DNA from: Sympetrum striolatum
Lineage: Eukaryota; Arthropoda; Insecta; Odonata; Libellulidae
Assembly: GCA_947579665.1 (NCBI GenBank)
Contig: OX388346.1
Span: 91,204,615 to 91,268,614, forward strand
Direction: 5' to 3'
DNA length: 64,000 nucleotides
Part shown: in pieces, positions 37,828 through 48,359 of the stretch
Position numbering within the stretch: position 1 is the stretch's first letter
Layout of the letters: each line of letters opens with the position of its first letter
Program-made: the position numbers and the translations under genes
The notes under the pieces: model-generated
Database searches by the model: none
What the model saw: the letters and a program-made list of their open reading frames with translations, nothing else
Told to the model about the DNA's origin: nothing

Positions 37828-38905
37828 TACGAGTAAAATGTAGCTTGCATACTGCAAGCAGATCGGCAATACTAATTTCATATCGGCATCATATCGGGAC
37901 GGACTTTAAAAGAAAAAAAAAGGATTTATTTTTTTCTTAAAATTCGCTGAAATTTCATCGTCTGGCATCGAACCCGGGTCTTACTGGTAAACCTAGTATG
38001 AAACACAATAGAAGATCACCATCTCTAACTATGTGTGAAAATTCAAGCAGAAATATTGGCTAAAACTGCCTCAAAAAACGTTCTAATTTTCACGAATGTT
38101 AATGCCTCTCGGGATTCGAACCAAGGACGATCGTGGAATTCTAAAATATGTTTCTGATAGATATTTATGATCTCTATCTATATGCCGAATTTCAAGTTTC
38201 TATTTTAGTGGGAAAGGTTTCAAAATAATTCCTAAAAATCGGATCAAATTCTGATTTCAGAGACACCTGGTGTCGAACCCAGGACGTATTGCAAGCTGTG
38301 AATGCAGAGTTTGATTTGTAAAGACTTGGTCTTGAATCGTGCAAAGTTTGAAGTCAATAGCATAACGGGAAGTACCTAAATTTTGTTTCCGTTGTCTCCG
38401 TAAGAAATGCATTGAGAAGTGCAAATGGCCCTCTGGGATCGAACCAAGGACCATCAGTGAACATGTAAAATTTGAGTATGAAGTATATTCATGATATCTA
38501 TCCACGTGCCGAGTTTCGAATATCCATGTTATCGGGAAAGGATCCAAAAAAAATCTTCAAAATCGCCGTAATGCTTTTTAAACGGCCGATTTTTGCCCCG
38601 ACCAAGCATCGAACCATGGACTATATTCTAAGATGTTTTTCTGATTTTCGTTGGATACGCACGGCTTCTAGCGATCCCTCGAGTTTCAACTCTTTCTCTC
38701 CCCGGGAAGTACCTCAAAAAAATTTTCGTAAATCCCCGCCATGTATTCTTATGGAGAAAATCGCGACTTTGGGGCCCTCTGGAATCGAACGCATGACCCT
38801 GAGGATCAAAATCGCAATTTTTCTGGCGGTTACACGTTATGGCCAATACGTCGTAAAAATTTCAAATCAATCACGCTGGTGGTTTAGGCTGTGAATTAGT
38901 ATCCT
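37828..38905 (-). repeat. T-arm array 11
   Basis: Reversed first-subtype array, starting with the tail near 37,830 and ending at the ACCACAAG-type segment near 38,880. Motif cores are near 37,967, 38,118, 38,273, 38,438, 38,607 and 38,785. Confidence 0.78.
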
Positions 38906-38921
38906 ATCTATCTATATAGGT

Positions 38922-40015
38922 ATACGAGTAAAATGTAGCTTGCATACTGCAAGCAGATCGACAACACTAATTTTATATCGGCATTATATCGGGACGATCC
39001 TCAAAAGAAAAAAAAATGATTGAAGTTTTTCTTAAAATTCGCTGACATTTCATCGTCTGGCATCGAACCCAGGTCTTTACTGTGAACTTACTATGCAGCA
39101 CAATAGTAGATCACCATCTCTAACTATGTGTGAAAATTCAAGCAGAAATATTGGCTGCAACAGCCTCAAAAGACGTTCTAATTTTCACGAATGTAAATGG
39201 CTCTCTGGATTCGAACCAAGGACAATCTTTGAAATCTAAAACATGTTTCTGAAAGTTATTTATGATCTCTATTTATATGCCGAATTTCAAGTTTCTATAT
39301 TATTCGGAAAGATTTCAAAATAATTCCTTAAAATCGGATCAACTTCTGATTGCAGAGGCACCTGGTGTCGAACCCAGGAAATATTCTATGCTGTGAATGC
39401 AAAGTTTGATTTGTAAAGACATGTTCTTCTATCATGCAAAGTTTGAAGTCGATAGCATGCCGGGAAGTACGTTAATTTTGTTTCCGTTATCTCCGTAAGA
39501 AATGCATTGAGAAGTGAAAATGTCCCTCTGGGATCGAACCAAGGACCATCAGCGAACATGTAAAATTTGATTATGAAATATATTTGTAACATCTATCCAC
39601 GTGCTGAGTTTCGAGTATCCATGTTATCGGGAAAGGATCCAAAAAAAATCTTCAAAATCGCCGCAATGCATTTTAAACGGCCGATTTTTGCCCCGACCTA
39701 GCATCGAACCAAGGATAATATTCATAGATGTCTTTATGGTTTTCTTTAGATATATTTGGCATCTAGCGATCCCTCGAATTTCAACTCTCTACTTTCCCGG
39801 GAAGTGCACCAAAAAAATTTTCGAAAATCCCCGCCATGTATCCTTATGGAGAAAATCGCGTCTTTGGGGCCTTCTGGAATCGAACCCATGACACTAAGGA
39901 TCAAAGTCGCTTTTTTCCTGGGGGTTCCACGTTATGGCCAATACGTGGTAAAAATTTCGAGTCAATGACGCCAGTAGTTTAGCCTGTGAATTAGTATCCT
40001 ATCTGGGTATCTGGG
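38922..40015 (-). repeat. T-arm array 12
   Basis: Reversed first-subtype array following array 11 head-to-tail. Motif cores are near 39,063, 39,212, 39,368, 39,533, 39,702 and 39,879. It ends with a short GGGTATCT repeat and a head end. Confidence 0.78.
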
Positions 40016-40776
40016 TATCTGGGTATATCATGAGTGAATCCGGAGAAGCATCTATATATAATAGATATTATGAATATTTTATCAAAGTTTCGAGGTAGTA
40101 AACTACCCATCCCCCTTGACAATGAAGGCGATTGTTGATTCCTAGTTCATGTATTTATCCATCAAAATGTATTAAGAATATAAGTCAAGTTAAAATTAAT
40201 CCTGCTAATAAGTGATACACTTTATGAAGAAGAAAAAATTGCATCAGATTTTAACATTTGCTGCTACGAACAATATCCTGTTAAGAATCGCACGGAAAAA
40301 AGTACGAAGATGAAAATTTTAATTTTTTACAATTTTGCTTAAACGTCAGTAGCCACCAAGTTTTATTTACAGCAACATAATTGTTCACTGAATTTTTAGT
40401 TAGAGTTTTAAAACGGTTTTACTCTCTCTCTACTCGAGGACTTAGTGTACTATAGAAATTCCCTCTAAAGAAGTATTGCTGGTATATTAGTCCAATATTA
40501 AACTCTGAAATTTTTTTCAGATATGTTACTCTATATATGGAATGTATCATCTTCGAATATTTTAACTATAGGAATCATTTCCCTGAATTTCAATTATTTG
40601 CCGATATCGCCGAAAACAATCGCAAATGATTAACAGAATTGACAAAAATTGAATCATTCCTATATTTATATTGACCATTGGTTTTGCTCTTCTTGGTACA
40701 TCTTCTTTCCATTGGTGTTCGTTGCAGAGACAATCTATGACATTTTTCTGTTGAGAATCAACGGGCACTCCACTAG

Positions 40777-41510
40777 TGAATAATAAAACAGACAAACGTA
40801 GCTGATGATTTTTGGAAATAAACAATAAAGAAAATATAAATCTCTTCTATTTGGTATCAATTTGGATTAATACAAACCAGTCACAATCAATTCTACTGAA
40901 TTCCAGGGAAGAATTTTTAAAATTTCAACAAACAAACAATGCCCCAAATAGTGCTTTCATTTCCGTTCTAGAGTTGGTGTTCGGTTTTGACTGCCTTTTA
41001 TTTTTGGTGGGTCTACACCTTGCCGACTCCCCCCTCTTCTTCCCCTCCTTCCCCTCCAATGTTGGAGGGTCATTTTCTTTGGTGCGTGCTCTCTCTCTTT
41101 AAGGACACCGGTTCGAGCAGACGCTCTCTCTCTCTCGCTCTCTCTGACAGCACATGGGTGTTCTCTTTCTCTTTGTTTTTCATTGTTATATATATTTTTC
41201 AAATTGGTATTAAGTTACATTAAATTTGTTTTGTGTTAAATATTGTGTCGTCTTTTTAATTCTATTGGTCCTTCGGTTAATGTTGGTTTTACGCCACAGT
41301 TGGGTTTGTAATCTCTATCCCGAACGGGAGAGTCAGACGACTCATTTCTTCCAGCCTTTATTTGAGCAATAAAATATTAGTGTACTTGACAATATCATCC
41401 AAAATTTCTAAAGAAATGACTTAGAAAAAACATTCGAGCTTCGTTTTACAGTTCCTAGCTTTTCCCTGGTCTTCCTAGTAGTCCTCCTCGTAATCCAGGT
41501 CGTGTATTGC
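40777..41510. other. No gene recognised; CT-rich tract near 41,090-41,150
   Basis: Pyrimidine-rich sequence including CTCTCTCTCTCG. Open frames here are low-complexity and not supported. Confidence 0.4.
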
Positions 41511-41709
41511 CTAATCTAACTCTTCCTCCGACTCACTATTGTATTCATCTTCTTGAATAACTTCAGGTTCATACCGACCGATATCGTCTTGATTGTCAAT
41601 TTGCTCTTCCTGTTGGTCTTCTTGTCGTCGTCGTTCCCGTTCTTCTTCCGATTTATGGTCCAACTCAAGAAGAAGTCGACGAATATCCTCAGGATCGGTG
41701 AAACGTGCC
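41511..41709 (-). pseudogene. N-terminal acidic region of a piggyBac-type transposase (fragment)
   Basis: An open frame without a start codon follows a CTCAG acceptor-like site at 41,710 and ends at TAG (41,511-41,513). It begins RFTDPEDIRRLL and continues through a charged EEERERRRQEDQQEE stretch to EVIQEDEYNSESEEELD. The 'xLTDEEI..LL' opening and acidic serine-rich run are typical of piggyBac-derived transposases. The catalytic domain is absent, and the frame stops after about 65 codons. Confidence 0.5.
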
Positions 41710-41952
41710 CTGAGAAATTACCATTTGCATAGACATGGGTAATCTTATATTGTTTAGGATTACAACCCATTTGTTTTGTTTGGTAACATAGCAGTATTGA
41801 CAGTGATAAGGTGCAGAGCAATGAAAAACTTGAATTATGGCAATATAGCTACGAAAAAACTGAAATCGGTACTCACATTTTGCTTCGATGGCCGACCGAA
41901 AAGAATTACGTTTCTGGATACAGACAGAAGCTGGCAAGGACTAGGTTAATAA

Positions 41953-42001
41953 CAAACTATCTTATAGTGTATATTATAAATATACACTATAAGATAGTTT
42001 G
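41953..42001. repeat. Perfect 22-bp-stem hairpin
   Basis: CAAACTATCTTATAGTGTAT and two further bases are followed by a five-base loop and the exact complement ending at 42,001. It may be a foldback relic or a hairpin RNA precursor. Nothing else supports function. Confidence 0.7.
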
Positions 42002-42059
42002 TTTGACATATTTACGCATGAATACAATGGATACAATACAATACAATATTTGCTAAGTT

Positions 42060-42930
42060 AACACAGGATGTGTTAAATTAGCTAATAAGAATCCATTCCC
42101 TTTAAATGCATGATAAATTTTTTCATGAAGATCTGATCTCTACCTTGACTTTACAGCCCAAGATTTTGGTCACCCTGCTTCTTTATAGTTTATAAACTAA
42201 TTCGGGATCCCAAAGAGTTTCGACTAATCACATAAAACAAATCTATACTCAAAATTTCTCTTTAGTTATTTATACTGCAAACGCATAACTCTCTGTATTG
42301 AGATCCGGTTTGACGGTTGGCACCCCTGCTTCATAAAGTGCTTCCTGAAATGAATTCTAATTGTTCAAGAAAGGTAACTGAATGTTAATTTGAGTTATAA
42401 GTTTGATATTTATCTGAGAAAATAATTGGAATAACATTTTATAATGATGAAAACTTTTAAGTTGGTAACCCTGCTGGAAGTGGTTTCATGCATTTGTAAA
42501 TGTTATAAAACGATTTTGTGTGGACGAAAACCCCAGGTTGGAATTTTTCACGACATAATTCGAAAAAATCTTCCGCTATCGTTTTCGCTGGAGGTTTTTC
42601 CCGAGGCGCGAACGAGTGGTTTTATATGCTTTCCGTCAGATGGCATAGCAATCTCGGCGTAACCTGACTGACTTTTATCAACAATAATGACCTTCTACCA
42701 CTTGTTCCGAAAATATGAGTTTCATTGGTCTAGTTTGAGTAAGAAAAATATTGCAGAGTATTTAACTCTGCAGATTTAGGACATCGGTCCGCGTTTTGTT
42801 TAATTAATTAAAATTTAAACAAATTATGAGGTAAAGCATCTTATCGGCACTTGCACAATAGTTACATTTTGAAGTTCTGCAAAATTCACGTCTTTGCAAC
42901 TTATAAAAGTATTTAATTACGAATTTTAAA
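42060..42930. other. No gene recognised
   Basis: AT-rich DNA between piggyBac-type pieces. A plus-strand frame at 42,444-42,662 has no known motif. Confidence 0.35.
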
Positions 42931-42935
42931 TGTTA

Positions 42936-43150
42936 GGGGTCAAAATGACCGCCGCCGTCATTCTAGGTATAACTTTGTGTTAAATCTAACACATAAGTAT
43001 TAACAAAATTTTCATTATATCGTATTGAATTTGGGATACAATCGAACAAAGTCAAAGAGTTTCAAAAAATTCAAAAACGTTTTAGTTAGAAATTTTGAAG
43101 TTAAACACTGAAAACGGTCAAAATGACCGCCTCCGTCTTTCTAGTGTTAA
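42936..43150 (-). mobile_element. piggyBac-like terminus with TTAA
   Basis: Read on the minus strand, TTAA (43,147-43,150) is followed by CACTAGAAAGACGGAGGCGG and then TCATTTTGACC. A second copy of the CGGCGGTCATTTTGACC segment lies about 150 bp further in (near 42,940-42,965), like a subterminal repeat. The transposase fragment at 41,511-41,709 has the orientation expected for this end. The other end was not found. Confidence 0.5.
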
Positions 43151-43192
43151 AACCCATTGGTCTTATGGGAAATCGGATGGAAACTAACTAGA

Positions 43193-43219
43193 AATTCGAA
43201 ATAGCGAGGTCCGACTGTG
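43193..43219 (-). mobile_element. Solo pogo/Tigger-like terminus
   Basis: The minus strand reads CAGTCGGACCTCGCTATTTC followed by GAATTTC, which is close to Tigger-type terminal repeats. No transposase accompanies it. The adjacent piggyBac-type TTAA suggests that one inserted beside or into the other. Confidence 0.45.
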
Positions 43220-43593
43220 TTTGGTTAACGTACTCTTTACTAAATTATTATTATTATTTTGAAAATTATTCACCAAAACTAAGACCGGAGAATTAATTTT
43301 ACCGGTTCTAAGAACTCCGAAGTAATTGAAATAAATTACAGCATCCTCAAGAGATTTTTCAATTTTAAAATCAGCCATAAAATTATACTTTACTTAATAT
43401 CATCATAATTGCACAAACTGCTATCACTAAAGTGAGAAAAATTATGGAAACAGATTTTTCAAACAAAGTAAATCCACCATAAAAATCGGTGATAACAGTC
43501 TGTTGTAATCGATTGTCAATGTCGTGTTAAACGTTTTATACGATATTCATTAAGTAATTCAAGAAGAAAATATCTACCAAAATACACACAGCG

Positions 43594-44330
43594 CACAGTG
43601 GGCTAGAATCGAAAAAACCTGGACAGGGGGCTAAAAATGGTTTTCTTGAGTGCGGTCATTGAAACTTGGCGTAGTTATTGCAAAATGATTGTATTTTATG
43701 TTCCCGCTCGTCGTATTTTAAAATTTTCAAGCGTCAAATAGATACAGGGCATCAAACTTGAGAAATGATCACCAAAACGGAAAGTTTCGGATTTTTCGGA
43801 AAAACGTTCAAGTTCGTTTATATATAGTTTCTTTTGAGAGAAGCTGTTGGAAATAACAACACAGCAGTAATCTAGAATTACTCTTTGTCTTTCAATTCGT
43901 TGATTGATTCATGCTCTAAGATGATTCTTTGGTTATTTAAAGCAACAAAATGGCGGACACCTTTTTCAGACAAATTTCGTGATAAAGTAAGGAAATCAAC
44001 TAGGTAAACAGCGATGGACTATCAAGTCTCTTAAACCACGTCAATCTACAAGGCTTCTAGATATGGAATCAGAAGAGACTGTTTCATTTCACCTGCTACC
44101 CTGTGATTTCGGTGGACTTTTCCTAAGCGCTGCGCGGTCCGGCTGGGCGCCGTAGAATCCCCAAATCCGGTTTCGGTGTCTTTTTGGTTAGGTTGAGTCG
44201 CAAATTTTGCTTCTTTTATGTTTAATTCTGGCAAACCATATTAAAAACTTATTTTAATACACTTTAAGATATTAGTTTGAGACCATTAATTTAGATAATA
44301 AATGCGGAATTGAGAAATTTTGGCACATTA
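43594..44330 (+). repeat. Left inverted arm of Transib-like element
   Basis: Pairs with 46,121-46,857. The arm begins with heptamer CACAGTG, the one used by V(D)J recombination signals. A short open frame (minus strand, 44,046-44,234) is encoded identically in the other arm, simply because the arms are copies. Confidence 0.9.
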
Positions 44331-44492
44331 GGGAAATTGTTTGTAAGTTAGTTAAATACATATAAAAACTCTTAAAATTGTTAATATTCCTGTGACTTTT
44401 ACATATATTACCTTAATTGTCGGAATGGCTGCTTAAATCTCAATTATTAATTGTAATTAACGTATTTCATTACCTTATTAAGTGCCTCCCGC

Positions 44493-45413
44493 TCAGTCGT
44501 CAGAAGATTCTTCATCTGAATCCTCGGATTCAAATAACTCACTCTCTCGGCCGTCGATGATCAGGAGATATCTTAACTCTGTTGTTTGGATCCTTTTTTT
44601 CTTGGATTTCAATGTGCCTTACATAGTAAACCTGGCATATGATATTACCAGCAGCCTTTTTATTAAATCATCATTAGTGGCTATTCTCGAATTTTTCCTC
44701 GCGAATCTTACCCGAAACCTCCTGATATCTTTGTTTCTAGCTTCCATGGCTTCTTCTGATAGCTCTCTCAACGGAAGAATCGCATCTTTTGATATTCCTA
44801 TTCCGTGAATAAGTACTTTATGTTCTGTTGGAGGCATATAGTACCAAGGATACAAATTTACGTAGAGACAGGCAGTATCCCAGCAGTAGCTTGAAAAAAT
44901 GGAAAATGTATTCCATCTTCGGAATGCTCTTCGTCTCTTTCTTCCATTGAAGGGGAATTGGCTGCCAAAACATGTTGAGGATGGCCGCGGATTTGACCAT
45001 ATTATTTTACCTTAATGTAATATAATAACCAAAATTATTGATTTGATTTACGATTTTCCCTGCTGTTGCTATCCTTGCTTATACAGTACAGTGCCAGACC
45101 TTCCATCGAAACCATATTTGCAGGTTAGAGAGCATTTGATTTTACGCTTTGAGGCTTGTACTGTTGATATTGAAGCTACAATTCTTGACGATGTATGTGC
45201 TAGCAGAGATTACAAATTCACTTCGCAAGTCTCTTCCGAAACGGAAATCCCTTCTGGATAGGGAGCAAGGCTGTACCTAAGAGAATCATTAACATCAGAG
45301 TTTAATCTTTCAAGTTCAACTTGCGAATCAAAAAATTCAGCAGATGATTCTTTCGATCCAAGACTGATTTGGTTTCCTTCTCTTTTATAATTACTTGAAG
45401 AATCACCAATCAA
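44493..45413 (-). pseudogene. Transib-like (RAG1-related) transposase remnant
   Basis: The clearest part (about 44,619-44,880) reads YVNLYPWYYMPPTEHKVLIH, then an LSEEAMEARNKD motif and RFARKNSRIATNDDLIKRLL. The glutamate in the SEEA.EARNK motif occupies the place of the third catalytic acid of RAG1 and Transib transposases (in RAG1, ASEGNESGNK). After a frameshift the frame ends in an acidic tail (ESEDSDEESSDD, stop near 44,493). Upstream pieces (45,210-45,413) are open but unrecognised. The two catalytic aspartates were not located, and frameshifts make the gene non-functional. Confidence 0.65.
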
Positions 45414-46120
45414 GAAATTTCGGAAAAATGCATTTCACAAAAGACAATTCTATGTTTCAATAAACGTCAAGTAAAAGACTATATATAAAAACGGAAATAA
45501 ATAAGGATCTGTTGCTTAATTCTCCATGTTGAATGATGAAAAGTACCCAAATCACTTAGATGCGCAATTTTCAGCATAAAAACATTTAAGATTCCTATCA
45601 CACTTGGTAGAAAAAACATCAAATTTTCTAAAAATCTTATTAAGACGCCATTTACCCATATTTTTCTTATTTTAATAAATTACTCATACTTTATGTGATG
45701 GATCAGCTAGAGATTTCCAAATAACAGCCCCAGGGCAAACGGTTCGTCGTTGTATCTCGTCGAGTCCCTTGAAGCCAAAATACTGTGGCAGGATATCCGA
45801 AAACCAAAAGCACAAGAAACTAACTTTTTGCCTTCAAAGAAAGACTAAAACTGAAGCTTCCAAAATATTTTCTCTTTCCTAACAACTCCGAAGGTACGTG
45901 CCCAATAGCCCTAGCAAAGGGGTGGATGCGTACGGATGTTGGCATTGCACTAGAGTGCCGTAATCTGTACTTAACTCAGGGCCCATAAAATAAGGACTGG
46001 CTAAATTGGCAGATGAGAAGATTGCTCAATTCTGTTAACAGTATTTTTGACCAGCATAGAAAATATAAAGTTCGCCAGAGTTATTTTTACTGGTAAAAAT
46101 ATAATATAGACCAATGTTTC

Positions 46121-46857
46121 TAATGTGCCAAAATTTCTCAATTCCGCATTTATTATCTAAATTAATGGTCTCAAACTAATATCTTAAAGTGTATTAAAAT
46201 AAGTTTTTAATATTGTTTGCCAGAATTAAACATAAAAGAAGCAAAATTTGCGACTCAACCTAACCAAAAAGACACCGAAACCGGATTTGGGGATTCTACG
46301 GCGCCCAGCCGGACCGCGCAGCGCTTAGGAAAAGTCCACCGAAATCACAGGGTAGCAGGTGAAATGAAACAGTCTCTTCTGATTCCATATCTAGAAGCCC
46401 TGTAGATTGACGTGGTATAAGAGACTTGATAGTCCATCGCTGTTTACCTAGTTGATTTCCTTACTTTATCACGAAATTTGTCTGAAAAAGGTGTCCGCCA
46501 TTTTGTTGCTTTAAATAACCAAAGAATCATCTTAGAGCATGAATCTATCAACGAATTGAAAGACAAAGAGTAATTCTAGATTACTGCTGTGTTGTTATTT
46601 CCAACAGCTTCTCTCAAAAGAAACTATACATAAACAAACTTGAACGTTTTTCCGAAAAATCCGAAACTTTCCGTTTTGGTGATCCTTTCTCAAGTTTGAC
46701 GCCCTGTATCTATTTGACGCCTGAAAATTTTAATATACGACGAGCGGGAACATAAAATACAATCATTTTGCAATAACTACGCCAAGTTTCAATGACCGCA
46801 CTCAAGAAAACCATTTTTAGCCCCTTGTCCAGGTTTTTTCGATTCTAGCCCACTGTG
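46121..46857 (-). repeat. Right inverted arm of Transib-like element
   Basis: Inverted copy of 43,594-44,330, ending in CACTGTG directly before the CAGCG target duplicate. Confidence 0.9.
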
Positions 46858-46862
46858 CAGCG

Positions 46863-47940
46863 TTCGCACTATTCAAAGAATAATATCATGAAGAATAGAA
46901 TATCAAATACAAATAAAATTAACACCAAAAATTGCGGTGTGTATTTACCGTTTGGTTTGTAGAAAAATATTAATCAGTTTTGTATTTAAATTACCCACGA
47001 AAGTTTACACGCCTCATCAAAAGTTTGACTAACGCCCGAGGTCATGTGGCGGCTCAACCGAGTTTTCACTCTGCTCTAATCACACTGTTGCCGATTTCCC
47101 TCAGCCTTGCAGACGGTGATTCCGATTTAAAAAAACTGAACGAATAGAGGAATAAATAGAAACGGATGAACCAAATTTTCAGACCTTATAGTTTAATTAT
47201 AAACGACACACTTCTCGGCAACCTTATTTCTTGAGTAACACTCACCCTTCCCAGCGTTAACTTCCGGGTCCAACTAACAGTGGAGGCATTTTAGGCAAGA
47301 AAAGGCTCAACTTATCTTTTTTGGTTTATCAAGCTGAAAATTGGTGGAGATGTTCTTTAAACAGCCAGAAGCAAAATCCCAAAATATCCCAATTGGGCAA
47401 CATGCCGAAATATTTAAACAAAAGTCGCCATCTTGGATTTTCGACCTTGCATCATATTGAACGGTATACCTCCGTATCTAATGGCGATAAAGACACACGA
47501 TTTGCTTTAAACTACTAACTAAAGTGTAAGCTAGACCCACAGCACTTTATATTGAAAGAAAAATTTGTAACTATAAAGCTACACCCGAAAAACAACTCGT
47601 CTTAGGGTAGCTTTAACGGGAAAATCAGCGTTAAATGTCGATTTTCGACCTTTTATTATCATTAAATCAAAAAATATATTGAATTAGAAGTTGTAGAAAA
47701 CTTCAAAAGGCTTCAGAATGATTTATTATAATCTCCGTAGTTCAAAAATTGTAGCTTCTACGAAGCGCCAAACACGATCGCACACTCAGTAGATGACTTC
47801 GAACGCGGAGCGCTTATGTGCGGGTTTCCAGCAAAACATCGATTATAATGCCAGAAAGTATATTCTTATTCCTACAAGTAAATAATTTTATTAATAAAAT
47901 TATTAAGCGTTTAATAATTATAACTTAGTAAGATAACATC
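46863..47940. other. No gene recognised
   Basis: AT-rich DNA without a supported frame or a repeat shared with the rest of the window. Confidence 0.35.
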
Positions 47941-47949
47941 TAAGAAAAG

Positions 47950-48206
47950 GAAAGATACCCCATTAATTTGGACGAATTTGATTCTTGATGTTTGCATCCT
48001 CGGGCGAGTTTTCAATTTGGCGAGAATGAGGTAAGATATCGAAATGCGGAGTAATGTAGTCTTCTTCTTCCTCATTAATTTCATCTAAATCATTTGGATC
48101 CGATCCATACCATAATCAAAGACCGGATCGTTACCACAGCCGTTTCTTCATTGTCCAAAACCACGCTTTTGCAAATAGAACACACAACATCCACTGAAGT
48201 AGCCAT
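47950..48206 (-). pseudogene. Fragment of a transposon-associated zinc-binding N-terminal domain
   Basis: From ATG at 48,204-48,206 the frame reads MATSVDVVCSICKSVVLDNE then ETAVVTIR. A CxxC near the start followed by an acidic linker is seen at the N-terminus of many uncharacterised insect transposon-linked proteins. A one-base shift near 48,115 opens an acidic frame containing DLDEINEEEEDYITPHFD. The rest of the gene is missing. Confidence 0.35.
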
Positions 48207-48359
48207 GCTTATACGTGAATGGCACCCACACCACTAAGAAACATACAGTAACACCGCACTTACAAGTCACAAACACAAGCTTACACTAGGCATTCAAAAC
48301 TTAAAGGAACGCTAAGAACTACGCAAAAACTCACTCTGGGAACTTAAAAACACGAATAA

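Larger units (their letters stand above)
36640..40070. repeat. T-arm/B-box repeat block 2 (three arrays) inside Helitron copy 4
   Basis: Same repeat family as block 1. It begins and ends with head ends (GATGCTTCTCCGGATTC near 36,660 and GAATCCGGAGAAGCATC near 40,035), with TATA-rich DNA on both sides. Helitron sequence resumes after it, so the block most likely entered an existing Helitron. Confidence 0.75.
36270..40776 (+). mobile_element. Helitron copy 4 (different 5' end), split by T-arm block 2
   Basis: TCTTATATATAATGAAATTA starts at the CTAG of copy 3. The end at 40,773-40,776 is CACTAG after a slightly imperfect hairpin (CTGTTGA-GAA-TCAACGG). Between about 40,440 and 40,560 the sequence matches the 3' part of copies 1-3 (for example TATAGAAATTCCCTCTA). 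The middle, about 36,640-40,070, is foreign repeat block 2. Confidence 0.75.
43594..46857 (-). mobile_element. Transib-like transposon with RSS-like heptamer ends and 737-bp inverted repeats
   Basis: Both ends begin CACAGTGGGCTAGAATCG followed by AAAAAACC. They are flanked by the 5-bp direct repeat CAGCG (43,589-43,593 and 46,858-46,862). The arms 43,594-44,330 and 46,121-46,857 are each 737 bp and differ at only about ten sites by eye. A CAC(A/T)(A/G)TG end, a GC-rich 5-bp target duplication and a RAG1-like catalytic C-terminus in the interior fit the Transib superfamily. The internal body is only about 1.8 kb and its transposase is broken. Confidence 0.82.

Noticed and set aside
44046..46405. 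Identical 62-residue genes on opposite strands at 44,046 and 46,217
   Set aside because: They lie in the two inverted arms of one transposon and are identical because the arms are copies. No motif supports a gene.
43594..46857. A functional V(D)J-like recombination locus
   Set aside because: Both ends are identical copies with a 10-bp spacer, there is a transposon target duplication, and the transposase is broken. It is a mobile element, not an antigen receptor system.
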